55,105 bases of DNA. Origin: Clostridia bacterium. GTDB taxonomy: Bacteria; Bacillota; Clostridia; Christensenellales; Pumilibacteraceae. The translations under genes and the position numbers were made by a program. The notes beneath the pieces were generated by a model. That model searched no databases, was not told where the DNA came from, and was given only the letters and a program-made list of their open reading frames with translations. Positions 43,447 through 51,094 of the stretch are shown here, one piece after another; position 1 is the stretch's first letter; each line of letters opens with the position of its first letter. The stretch spans positions 1-55,105 of the forward strand of contig JAFXKH010000053.1 of assembly GCA_017531795.1 (NCBI GenBank). Reading direction: 5' to 3'.

Positions 43447-44363
43447 TGCCGTGGGAAGCAAGTATTATTCAAGCCTTACAAACGATGTCTAACGGTTTTA
43501 CTGATACCGTTTTTGGCATTTTCACTTATCTTGGCGATGAAATTTTTGTCGTAGCAGTAATGGCGTTCGTTTATTGGTGCGTATCAAAAAGATTGGGCTT
43601 TAAGTTTATGAACGTGTATTTTTTAAGCTGTGGCGTAAATACCGTAATCAAAGCAATCGTTCAACGTCCACGTCCTTTTGACGCGTATGAAGGAATAGTA
43701 AAGTCAATAGGTGAAGAAACAGGCGGTTATTCTTTCCCAAGCGGGCATACGAATAATATTACTACGCTTTCAACGCTTTCGGTTATGGGCTTTAAGAAGC
43801 ATAGAAAAATATTTATTCCGCTTGGCATAGGTCTTACGTTACTCGTAATGTTTACGAGATTATTTCTTGGACAACATTATCTTACCGACGTTCTTTGTTC
43901 TGCGTTTATGGCTATTTTAATGGTCATTGTGTTTAGTTTATTGTATGATTTACTTGGTGATCATGAAGAACGCATAGCCTTTGGCGGTGTTCCTATTGCG
44001 ATAATAGGCGCAATTGTCGTAAGTATTATTCAGCCTGACGCTGAAACCGTAAAGCATGTTCTTGAAATTACGGGCGTACTTATAAGCGTTCAGATAGGAT
44101 ATTTTATTGATAAGAAATATATAGGCTTTGAGAGTAAAACAACGATTGCAAAACAATTCTTGAAGATACTAATCGGCGGAGCAGGCGCGCTCGCTATATT
44201 CTTAGGGCTTAAATTTGCATTCAATTTTGATACGTCTTTCTGGTTGTACGGATTTTTCAGATATGCTCTTCTTGGACTTTGGTTAACTCTCGGTGCGCCC
44301 TTGATTTTTAAGAAACTCGGCTTTGTCGAAGAGAAGAAAGAACTTGACGCGCAAAACACTTGA
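43446..44363 (+). CDS. PAP2-family membrane phosphatase
   Basis: 305 residues. The three phosphatase motifs are present: KAIVQRPRP, SFPSGHTN and TRLFLGQHYLTD, with Thr at the usual Ser position. About eight hydrophobic helices are spread over the protein, the catalytic part lying in residues 65-155. Likely acts on a lipid phosphate such as undecaprenyl diphosphate or phosphatidate. The substrate is not evident. Starts on the rsfS stop (TAATG). Its end overlaps the promoter of the FMN-riboswitch unit. Confidence 0.9.
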   Translation: MPWEASIIQALQTMSNGFTDTVFGIFTYLGDEIFVVAVMAFVYWCVSKRLGFKFMNVYFLSCGVNTVIKAIVQRPRPFDAYEGIVKSIGEETGGYSFPSGHTNNITTLSTLSVMGFKKHRKIFIPLGIGLTLLVMFTRLFLGQHYLTDVLCSAFMAILMVIVFSLLYDLLGDHEERIAFGGVPIAIIGAIVVSIIQPDAETVKHVLEITGVLISVQIGYFIDKKYIGFESKTTIAKQFLKILIGGAGALAIFLGLKFAFNFDTSFWLYGFFRYALLGLWLTLGAPLIFKKLGFVEEKKELDAQNT

Positions 44364-44389
44364 CAGAATATAAAATAATATAGTAATAT
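44360..44389 (+). promoter_or_regulatory. Promoter of the FMN-riboswitch transcript
   Basis: A perfect TTGACA (44360-44365), an 18-nt spacer and TAATAT (44384-44389), just upstream of the riboswitch aptamer. The -35 overlaps the PAP2 stop codon. Confidence 0.7.
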
Positions 44390-44402
44390 ACGAATGTAAA
44401 TT

Positions 44403-44511
44403 GCTTTGGGGGCGGAGTGAAATTCTCCACCGGCGGTTATAGTCCGCGAAGCCTTTTGGCTTGACAAGGTGAAATTCCTTGGCCGACGGTAAAGTCCGGA
44501 TGTTACAAAGC
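44403..44511 (+). ncRNA. FMN riboswitch (RFN element)
   Basis: The aptamer has the conserved blocks in order: GGGGGCGG with GTGAAATTC, CCACCGGCGGT, AGTCCGCGA, then GGTGAAATTCC and GCCGACGGTAAAGTCCGGATG. The closing stem is GCTTTG (44403-44408) with CAAAGC (44506-44511). FMN binding to this class lowers expression of riboflavin synthesis or uptake genes. It is followed by a terminator/ribosome-site hairpin before the ribU part of the next gene. Confidence 0.95.
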
Positions 44512-44531
44512 GTTTATGCCTATGGCATTAT

Positions 44532-44565
44532 ACCGCCCCTTTTTATAAAGAGGCGGTTATTTTTT
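44532..44565 (+). terminator. Riboswitch expression platform: terminator overlapping the ribosome-binding site
   Basis: ACCGCC (44532-44537) pairs with GGCGGT (44552-44557), with an inner CTTT/AAAG after one mismatch, and TATTTTTT runs up to the ATG at 44566. The AAGAGG ribosome-binding site lies in the 3' arm, so both premature termination and translation block are possible. A small hairpin ATGCC-TAT-GGCAT (44516-44528) precedes it and may belong to the alternative fold. Confidence 0.8.
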
Positions 44566-45594
44566 ATGAAAGTAAACTTTTTTACAACGAGGAATATGGT
44601 TGCATTGGCAATGCTGACGGCAATCGGATACGCGTTAAGTTGGTTGGAGTTTCCGATATTTCCACCCGCGCCATTTTTGAAATTGGATTTTTCGAACGTT
44701 CCTACTATGCTGGGTGGATATATGTTTGGTTTTCCGGGCGCAATAATCATAGAAGGAATCAAACAACTTATAATATGGCCTACTAAATCATCTACGGGTG
44801 GCGTGGGAGAACTTGCGAATTTTGTTATGACGGCATCCTTCGTTATCGTTCCGTCCTTAATGTATAGATGGCGCAAAGGATTGCCTTCCGTATTTATTGG
44901 TATGGGCGTTGGCGTTGTATTGCAAGTAATATCTGCTCTTTTATGCAATAGGTTTATTACTTTTCCGCTTTTTGCCGGTTATTTAGGTATGGAAGCGGGA
45001 GAGGCGTTTGCACTATTATGGCCGTACGTTCTTGGCTTCAACGCTATAAAAGCCGTTGCAATCAGTGTTGTGACCTTGTTGTTGTATAAACGTTTATCAT
45101 ATATTTTGAAATGGATTCCAAAAAAGCAAAAAACGCTTGCAAAGAAAGGCCATTGGGTGTATAATAATAATATGCAAAAAGTATTCGTTTCAAAATCCGA
45201 AAGCGATACTCTTGATATCGCTCACGACCTTGCAGAGTCTTTTGTTGGCGGTGAAGTCGTATTACTTATCGGCGACTTAGGCGCAGGCAAGACCGTCTTC
45301 GCAAAAGGTGTTGCGAAAGCGCTTGGTATTACTGCTGACGTAAAAAGTCCGACTTTTACTTTATCGTGCGAATACGAAGGCAGACTTAAACTTTTACATA
45401 TTGACGCGTACAGATTAAAAAATGGCGAGGAAGCCGAAGCGTGTGGTCTTAACGAACTTTTTGGAGATAAAAATACCGTTACGCTTATTGAATGGCCGTC
45501 GCAGATTGAAAGCGTTCTGCCGTCAAAGAGTATAGCGGTCAATATAAACAGAATTGATGATAACACAAGGGAATTAATAATCAATGAACAGTAA
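44566..45594 (+). CDS. RibU riboflavin ECF S-component fused in frame to TsaE
   Basis: 342 residues, no stop between the two parts. Residues 1 to about 190 are a RibU-like substrate-binding membrane subunit (ALAMLTAIGYALSWLEFPI, DFSNVPTMLGGYMFG, PTKSSTGGVGELANF; about 5-6 helices), fitting the FMN riboswitch. After a linker with KKQKTLAKKG, residues 203-342 are TsaE, the ATPase of tRNA t6A synthesis: GDLGAGKTVFAKG (Walker A), SPTFTLSCEY, HIDAYRL and LIEWPSQ. The TsaE part begins with its own ATG at 45172, and a good promoter sits in the linker, so TsaE might also be made alone. tsaB and rimI follow. A longer start at 44479 would lie inside the riboswitch and is rejected. Confidence 0.85.
   Translation: MKVNFFTTRNMVALAMLTAIGYALSWLEFPIFPPAPFLKLDFSNVPTMLGGYMFGFPGAIIIEGIKQLIIWPTKSSTGGVGELANFVMTASFVIVPSLMYRWRKGLPSVFIGMGVGVVLQVISALLCNRFITFPLFAGYLGMEAGEAFALLWPYVLGFNAIKAVAISVVTLLLYKRLSYILKWIPKKQKTLAKKGHWVYNNNMQKVFVSKSESDTLDIAHDLAESFVGGEVVLLIGDLGAGKTVFAKGVAKALGITADVKSPTFTLSCEYEGRLKLLHIDAYRLKNGEEAEACGLNELFGDKNTVTLIEWPSQIESVLPSKSIAVNINRIDDNTRELIINEQ
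45137..45165 (+). promoter_or_regulatory. Possible promoter inside the RibU-TsaE linker
   Basis: TTGCAA (45137-45142), a 17-nt spacer and a perfect TATAAT (45160-45165), only 6 nt before the TsaE ATG at 45172. A transcript from here would be leaderless and would free TsaE from FMN control. Confidence 0.5.
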
Positions 45595-45874
45595 GCAACG
45601 CGCAAAATTAAAAGGTATGGCATCAACGATGCCTGCTATTTTCCAAATAGGTAAAGGTGAAATTTCAGACAATTTATTGGCAGGGCTTGACAGCGCGCTT
45701 ACAGCTCGCGAACTTATTAAAATCAGCGTACTGAAAAATTGTGATTATGACGCTGAGGACGTAATGCGCGTTCTTGAAATGAAACTTCACGCAGAAGCCG
45801 TATGCAAAATTGGAAACAAAATCGTTTTGTATAGATATAGCGAAAAAGACGGAGTTAAACATATCGAATTATGA
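45584..45874 (+). CDS. yhbY: YhbY-type (CRM domain) RNA-binding protein
   Basis: 96 residues: a single CRM domain with KQRAKLKGMAST near the N-terminus, FQIGKGEIS, LTARELIKISVL and the end IGNKIVLYR. These proteins associate with pre-50S particles. In Bacillus yhbY sits by nadD; here it is moved between tsaE and tsaB. It overlaps the TsaE end by 11 bp and tsaB by 4 bp. Confidence 0.93.
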   Translation: MNSKQRAKLKGMASTMPAIFQIGKGEISDNLLAGLDSALTARELIKISVLKNCDYDAEDVMRVLEMKLHAEAVCKIGNKIVLYRYSEKDGVKHIEL

Positions 45875-46506
45875 GATATCTTGCAGTAGATACAGCATCA
45901 AAATCAATGAAAGTTTTGTTGGTTTATGACGATAAAAAAACCTACGTCGAACTCTCGGATTTCAAAGTCGCGTCCGTTAGCCTTATGCCTACGATAGACC
46001 GTTGCTTGAGTGAGCTCGACGTAAAACTTTCTGACCTTGATTTTTTTGCGTGCGTTATTGGCCCCGGCTCGTTTACGGGTATCAGAATAGGTATGGCGAC
46101 GATAAAAGCCTTTGCGTACGTTTACTCAAAACCCGTTGTTCCCGTAACTTCGCTTGAACTTCTTGCATATAACAATAGTGGCGAAGACACTATTCTTTCT
46201 ATCATGGACGCATCAAACGGTATGAGATACGTTGCAGTCTATGACGAAAAAATGAACGTTTTACTCCCTCCTTCCTGTCTTTCCACGGCAGAACTTCAAG
46301 AATTTTTGTTGACTGTTGACGAGCCTTACGGCGCATATATTGACGAAATTTTATCTTCGGAAATAAAGGGAATAGTGCCGAATAACTTTGAAAAGGCTTT
46401 TTCTCTCGCTGTTGAAAACAATTTTCGTTCTGCGCTTGACGGTAATTTGCTTGAACCTATATATATTCGTAAACCTCAGGCAGAACGGGATTTGGAGAAG
46501 AAATGA
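45871..46506 (+). CDS. tsaB: tRNA t6A synthesis protein TsaB
   Basis: ASKHA-fold scaffold of the TsaB-TsaD-TsaE complex that makes t6A37 in tRNAs. It begins RYLAVDTASKS, and IGPGSFTGIRIGMATIKAFAY is the family signature (about residues 68-88). At 211 residues the length is normal. ATGA overlaps on both sides tie it to yhbY and rimI. The TsaE partner is the C-terminal half of the upstream fusion. TsaD and TsaC are not in the window. Confidence 0.94.
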   Translation: MRYLAVDTASKSMKVLLVYDDKKTYVELSDFKVASVSLMPTIDRCLSELDVKLSDLDFFACVIGPGSFTGIRIGMATIKAFAYVYSKPVVPVTSLELLAYNNSGEDTILSIMDASNGMRYVAVYDEKMNVLLPPSCLSTAELQEFLLTVDEPYGAYIDEILSSEIKGIVPNNFEKAFSLAVENNFRSALDGNLLEPIYIRKPQAERDLEKK

Positions 46507-46922
46507 TTCGTAGAGCGACAATAGATGACGTAAACGGCATTTTCGTTCTTATGCGTGATTATATAAACCCGTCGTGGAGCGAAGAGGTTGTAAAGGCTAC
46601 TCTCTTAAAATCAGAGAACGATAATTTCGTTTATTGTCAAGACGCAAATATAATAGGCTATATTTTTATAGAAAACGTTCTCGACGAGGGTTGTCTTACA
46701 AGTATTGCAGTAAAAGATTCATATCGCAGAAAAGGGATTGCAGGCGCGCTTATAACCCACGCGCTTTCAGTTTCCAAGATGAAAAGTATTTATCTTGAAG
46801 TTGAAGACAATAATCTCTCTGCAATATGTTTATATAAAAAGTTTGGATTTGTAGAAATAGGCAGAAGAAGAAAATATTATGGAGATAATGACGCAATTAT
46901 TTTGCGAAAGGAGTTATTCTGA
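46503..46922 (+). CDS. rimI: Ribosomal protein S18-alanine N-acetyltransferase-like
   Basis: 139-residue GNAT enzyme. The acetyl-CoA loop is DSYRRKGIAGAL (about residues 75-86), followed by YLEVEDNNLSAICLYKKFGF. This is the RimI-type C-terminus, and the position after tsaB is the usual rimI place. ATGA overlap with tsaB. Its stop overlaps a possible CTG start of the next gene. Confidence 0.88.
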   Translation: MIRRATIDDVNGIFVLMRDYINPSWSEEVVKATLLKSENDNFVYCQDANIIGYIFIENVLDEGCLTSIAVKDSYRRKGIAGALITHALSVSKMKSIYLEVEDNNLSAICLYKKFGFVEIGRRRKYYGDNDAIILRKELF

Positions 46923-47638
46923 TATTAAATTTTTCTTCGCTTGCCATTAACGTAAAATACCAAGAAGGGACAGAAGAACCTATTGTATTTTTACACGGAT
47001 GGGGCTGTGATTTATCTTTCTTTGATTGGTATTTCAAATATTTTACAGACAGGGGACATACTTGTCTATCCTTGGATTTTCCACCTTTTGGAAAATCCGA
47101 TCAACCACATAAAAATTGGGACTTAAATTCATACGCTCGGCTCGTGACGGAAGTTCTCAGTTACTTTTCAATAAAGGAAACTAACGTAATAGGTCACAGT
47201 TTCGGCGGACGTGTGGGCATTGTTCTTGCATCGCAAACGAATACGGTAAAACGTCTTGTTCTTATTTCATCAGCAGGCATAAAGCCAAGACGAAATATTT
47301 TTTATCACATAAAACGTTTGGCGTATTATAGAGCGAAAGCAAAAGGGCGTCCCCTTGAAAAATATTATTCAGCCGATTATAAGGCAATGCCTGATGAACT
47401 TAAAGGCGTGTTTTCCAGAATAGTTTGCGAGGACTTGTCTGAAAAATTAAAAAAGATTTTTTGCCCCGTTTTGGTATTTTCGGGCAATAGAGATAAAGAA
47501 ACGCCTATGTATATGGCGAAAAAAATAAATAAAATAATACCAAACAGCCGTCTTGTTCGGCTGAACGGCGATCATTTTGTGTTTTTACGTGAGAAATTAT
47601 TAATAGCTAATGAAATAGATAATTTTTTGGAAGGATAA
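46919..47638 (+). CDS. Alpha/beta hydrolase with a non-standard start
   Basis: The frame encodes a complete alpha/beta-hydrolase: VFLHGWGCDLSFFDW oxyanion region, LDFPPFGKSD, nucleophile elbow GHSFGG, Asp in SGNRDKETP and His in NGDHFVF. The first ATG/GTG/TTG is TTG 47072, which would remove the oxyanion strand, so the real start must be upstream. Going back, the frame has only CTG at 46919, overlapping the rimI stop as CTGA, or ATA/ATT nearby. AAAGGAG lies 5-8 nt before these. With CTG the protein has 239 residues, normal for the family. It is followed without a gap by the MurF-like gene. Substrate unknown. Confidence 0.75.
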   Translation: MILNFSSLAINVKYQEGTEEPIVFLHGWGCDLSFFDWYFKYFTDRGHTCLSLDFPPFGKSDQPHKNWDLNSYARLVTEVLSYFSIKETNVIGHSFGGRVGIVLASQTNTVKRLVLISSAGIKPRRNIFYHIKRLAYYRAKAKGRPLEKYYSADYKAMPDELKGVFSRIVCEDLSEKLKKIFCPVLVFSGNRDKETPMYMAKKINKIIPNSRLVRLNGDHFVFLREKLLIANEIDNFLEG

Positions 47639-49213
47639 ATGGATACGATATTCAGCATAATTTTTATATTAATATCTTCGGCGTTCTATACGGCGATTTC
47701 TTTGAAATTTTTGCACGTTTTTCAACTTTCTTCATATCGTATAAATGGAGTTGTAAATTGGCTTAAATTTACGCATTTTGAGCATATATTGAGATTTGTC
47801 GCGTATGCCTTCTTTTCAACAGGCTTGACTATAGTTACTATTCTTGCTTTCCCGTTTGAATTTATTAAATATCTTTCTTACGTATTTTTCTTCGGATTCG
47901 GCATATTGTTTTTGATACTGTCGTATGGAAAAAAAGTAAAAACGCCCTTAATAATTACTTCGCGTATGAAACGCCTGATTATAACGAACGCTTTCGTTTC
48001 GCTTGGGTTTGCTTTTGGCGCGTGGGGCTTGTCATTAACACCTGTAAGTGTTGCGGGATATTCAATAGTTATCGCTCTCGTTCCACTTTCATGCTTGATC
48101 TCCTTTGGCATTATGTATTATCCCGAAAAATTGATTGCTCGTTCATATATCATTGATGCTACTGACGAAATTGAAAAATTAAAAATTGACGGGCTTAAAG
48201 TAGTTGGAATTACGGGAAGTTACGGAAAGACTACGGCGAAAAATATATTATTCGCAATGCTTTCCACCAAGTATCGCGTATGCGCTTCACCTGCGAGTTA
48301 TAATACTCCGCTTGGTATATGCCGAACGGTAAACGATCATCTTGAAAGTGGCGATGAAATTCTTATCGTTGAAATGGGCGCGAGATATAAGCGTGATATT
48401 GCTGAACTTTGCGAAATAGCTAAGCCGGATTTTGGAATAATAACAGGCGTAGGAAATCAACATCTTGAAACTTTCGGAAGTGAAGAAGATATAGCAAATA
48501 CGAAGTTTGAACTTTCTGAATATATTACAGACGGATTAGTCGCGTTTAACTGTTCCGACAACGGGGCAAAGGCGCTTGCTGACCGCAGAGCAAATAATAA
48601 AATTATAATAAACGACCGTGACGGTGACATAACGTATTCTGACGTGAAGTACAATAAAAACGGCTGTTCGTTTACTCTCTCTTATAAAGATGAAACCGTT
48701 AACGTAAAGACGTCACTTCTTGGGGACTACGTGCCTGCATTAATTTCTACTTGCGCTGGGATTGCCGTTCATCTTGACGTTCCTCTTTGCGCTTGCGCTC
48801 GTGCGGTTGAGTATTTTAAACCTGTTCCGCATAGACAAGAGTTGATTGTTTCAGGCAACAAAACGATAATAGACGACGCTTATAACGCAAATACCGTTGG
48901 CGCGAGGTCCGCTCTTGCAACGCTTTCTCTTTTTGAAGGCACGAAAATTATAGTAACTCCCGGTTTGGTTGAACTTGGTGATTACGAGGCGACGGCTAAT
49001 GAGGAGTTTGGCGCGCATATTGCTAAGGTATGCGATTACGCCATTTTTGTAGGTTTAAGAGGCAAATTTATGACTAAGGGCGCAATAAATGCGGGTATGG
49101 ATGCGACCAGAATAATAGGCGTAAAATCATTATCCGAAGCGCAGAAGTGGCTGGAAAATTATACTGATGAGGCAACAGTTTTATTTGAAAACGATTTACC
49201 CGACAATTACTGA
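47639..49213 (+). CDS. Mur ligase (MurF-like) with N-terminal membrane domain
   Basis: 524 residues. Residues 1 to about 165 are five or six predicted membrane helices. Then a Mur ligase: P-loop GITGSYGKTTAK (190-201), NTPLG, VEMGARYKRDIAELC, GNQHLETFG, and DDAYNANTVGARSAL as in MurF, then a C-terminal domain with VTPGLVELGDYE. MurF adds D-Ala-D-Ala to the UDP-muramyl tripeptide. The membrane domain sets this subgroup apart from soluble MurF, and a second soluble MurF may exist elsewhere. Starts one base after the alpha/beta hydrolase. Overlaps the dehydrogenase gene by 47 bp (or 29 bp from TTG 49185). Confidence 0.85.
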   Translation: MDTIFSIIFILISSAFYTAISLKFLHVFQLSSYRINGVVNWLKFTHFEHILRFVAYAFFSTGLTIVTILAFPFEFIKYLSYVFFFGFGILFLILSYGKKVKTPLIITSRMKRLIITNAFVSLGFAFGAWGLSLTPVSVAGYSIVIALVPLSCLISFGIMYYPEKLIARSYIIDATDEIEKLKIDGLKVVGITGSYGKTTAKNILFAMLSTKYRVCASPASYNTPLGICRTVNDHLESGDEILIVEMGARYKRDIAELCEIAKPDFGIITGVGNQHLETFGSEEDIANTKFELSEYITDGLVAFNCSDNGAKALADRRANNKIIINDRDGDITYSDVKYNKNGCSFTLSYKDETVNVKTSLLGDYVPALISTCAGIAVHLDVPLCACARAVEYFKPVPHRQELIVSGNKTIIDDAYNANTVGARSALATLSLFEGTKIIVTPGLVELGDYEATANEEFGAHIAKVCDYAIFVGLRGKFMTKGAINAGMDATRIIGVKSLSEAQKWLENYTDEATVLFENDLPDNY

Positions 49214-49943
49214 TAAAGTCGCCGTCATTACAGGTGGCGCAAAAGGAATCGGTGGCAGTATTGCTCGCCGATTTTCTGCTATGGGATATAACGTCGTAAT
49301 TTCTTATAAAAACTCAAAACTCAAAGCCTTGTCGCTCATTAAGGAACTGTCGCAATTTGGCGTGAGGGCGGTTGCTGTCTGCGCTGATTTAGCAACAGAA
49401 AAGGGCGCAAGAATTTTGCGCGATAGAGTCATTGAGGAATTCGGTAAGATAGACGTGCTTATTAATAACGCAGGAACGGCATGGTATAGTCTTTTGGTAA
49501 ATATGTCCGAAAAAGAAATCGATAGCGTACTATCCGATAACTTGAAATCCTGCATATATACAAGCAAGGCGTTTTATGACGATTTTGCTTTTTCAAAGAC
49601 GGGAAGCATAGTCAATATTTCTTCGGTATGGGGAATTAAAGGTTCGAGCATGGAAACCGTATATTCATCTGCAAAAGCAGGAATAATTGGCTTTACGAAA
49701 GCGCTTGCAAAAGAACTTGCGCCCTGCGGAATTAGGGTAAACGCAATCGCACCCGGTATTATCGATACGGATATGATATCCTCATTTTCAGAGCAGGAAA
49801 TTTCCGAAATGACGAAAGAAATACCGTGTGGAAGAATAGGCGCGCCCGACGACGTTGCAAACGTTGCTCTGTTTCTTGCATCTGACCTTGCGTCATATAT
49901 AACGGGAGAGGTTATAAACGTTTCCGGGGGATATGTTATATGA
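49167..49943 (+). CDS. Short-chain dehydrogenase/reductase, FabG-like
   Basis: 258 residues. Rossmann motif TGGAKGIGGSIA, NNAG, catalytic Ser in NISSVWG and YSSAKAG with Tyr-Lys, and a C-terminal ISGGYVI-like end (VSGGYVI). It resembles 3-oxoacyl-ACP reductase, but no fatty-acid genes are near, so the substrate is open. Start ATG 49167 lies in the end of the Mur ligase gene. TTG 49185 (MKTIYPTITDKVAVITG) has GAGG upstream and may be the real start. ATGA overlap with the next flavoprotein. Confidence 0.87.
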   Translation: MRQQFYLKTIYPTITDKVAVITGGAKGIGGSIARRFSAMGYNVVISYKNSKLKALSLIKELSQFGVRAVAVCADLATEKGARILRDRVIEEFGKIDVLINNAGTAWYSLLVNMSEKEIDSVLSDNLKSCIYTSKAFYDDFAFSKTGSIVNISSVWGIKGSSMETVYSSAKAGIIGFTKALAKELAPCGIRVNAIAPGIIDTDMISSFSEQEISEMTKEIPCGRIGAPDDVANVALFLASDLASYITGEVINVSGGYVI

Positions 49944-51094
49944 AATATGACGTGGCAGTTATAGGCGCAGGCGCATCAGGCTTATATCTTACTGCATTAC
50001 TTGCAGGCAGTAATTTAAAAGTTGCTTTAATCGAGTCACAACCGAGAGTAGGTAAAAAACTCTCTGCTACGGGTAATGGACAAGGCAATTTAACGAACGT
50101 AAACGTAAGTGAAGATAAATATTTCGGTTCAGTCTGCGTTAAGAACATAATTGGTGATTATCAATCCGTTCTTGAACTTTTCCCTATGCTTTTTGAAATT
50201 GACGGAGAAGGCAGAGTTTATCCTACGGGGAAGCAAGCCTCCTCCATGACCGATGCGCTTAGAAGAATAATTGATAATGCTCCAAACGTAGACGTATATT
50301 TGTCTACAAAAATTATTGAAATTAATAAAGGGTACGTAATTAAATCTGAAGACGAAAAAATCTTTTATTCGGAAAAGGTTGTGCTTTCGACAGGGGGTAA
50401 ATCACAAAAACAGTTTGGCTCTGACGGAAATGCTTATAAGCTTGCGACTCGTTTTGGGCATAAGATTTCGCAATTATATCCTTCGCTGGTACAATTAAAA
50501 ACAAATACCGAAGACATCAAGACCTTAAAAGGCATAAGGGTATTTGCTGACGTAACTGCGATAATAAATGATAAAGAAACGGTAACGCAAAGAGGTGACG
50601 TAATTTTTACTGAGTACGGTGTGACAGGCAACGCAATATTCTCTTTGTCAGCGTATTTGACTGATAAAGATGACGTGGCGTTAAAAATTTCTTTTTTACC
50701 TGACGTATCTTATGAAACCCTGCTTTCTTCAATAGAAAGAAAAATATCTCTTGGGTATGAACGAAGCGAAATGCTTTCAGGTACGCTTAATAATCAATTA
50801 GGTCGCGCTATAATAAGGAAAAGCGGAAGTACGCCAAAAGAAATAGCGCGCTCAGTAAAAGATTTTCGTTTAAAAGTCATTGGAAGCCTTGGGTTTGATT
50901 ACGCGCAGGTCACCAAAGGCGGGATATATGGCGCGGAAGTAACGGACAATTTAGAAAGCAAATATTCAAAAGGATTATACTTTACGGGCGAAATTCTCGA
51001 CGTTGACGGATTGTGTGGTGGGTATAATTTGCATTGGGCGTTTTCTTCTGCAAAAAAAGTTGCAAGCGCAATATTAAATGGCCGTGATTTATAA
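49940..51094 (+). CDS. YhiN/BaiN-type FAD-dependent oxidoreductase
   Basis: 384 residues. N-terminal FAD motif VIGAGASGLYLTALLAG, GKKLSATGNGQGNLTN, STGGKSQKQFGSDGNAY and the C-terminal GEILDVDGLCGGYNLHWAF are signatures of the HI0933/YhiN family (COG2081). Physiological substrate unproved; one relative (BaiN) is linked to bile-acid reduction. GGGGG precedes the ATG; ATGA overlap with the dehydrogenase. Overlaps the next flavoprotein gene by 17 bp. Confidence 0.92.
   Translation: MKYDVAVIGAGASGLYLTALLAGSNLKVALIESQPRVGKKLSATGNGQGNLTNVNVSEDKYFGSVCVKNIIGDYQSVLELFPMLFEIDGEGRVYPTGKQASSMTDALRRIIDNAPNVDVYLSTKIIEINKGYVIKSEDEKIFYSEKVVLSTGGKSQKQFGSDGNAYKLATRFGHKISQLYPSLVQLKTNTEDIKTLKGIRVFADVTAIINDKETVTQRGDVIFTEYGVTGNAIFSLSAYLTDKDDVALKISFLPDVSYETLLSSIERKISLGYERSEMLSGTLNNQLGRAIIRKSGSTPKEIARSVKDFRLKVIGSLGFDYAQVTKGGIYGAEVTDNLESKYSKGLYFTGEILDVDGLCGGYNLHWAFSSAKKVASAILNGRDL

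Noticed and set aside
44479..44565. N-terminal extension of the RibU-TsaE protein
   Set aside because: It would translate the FMN aptamer and its terminator; ATG 44566 directly after the platform is the proper start.
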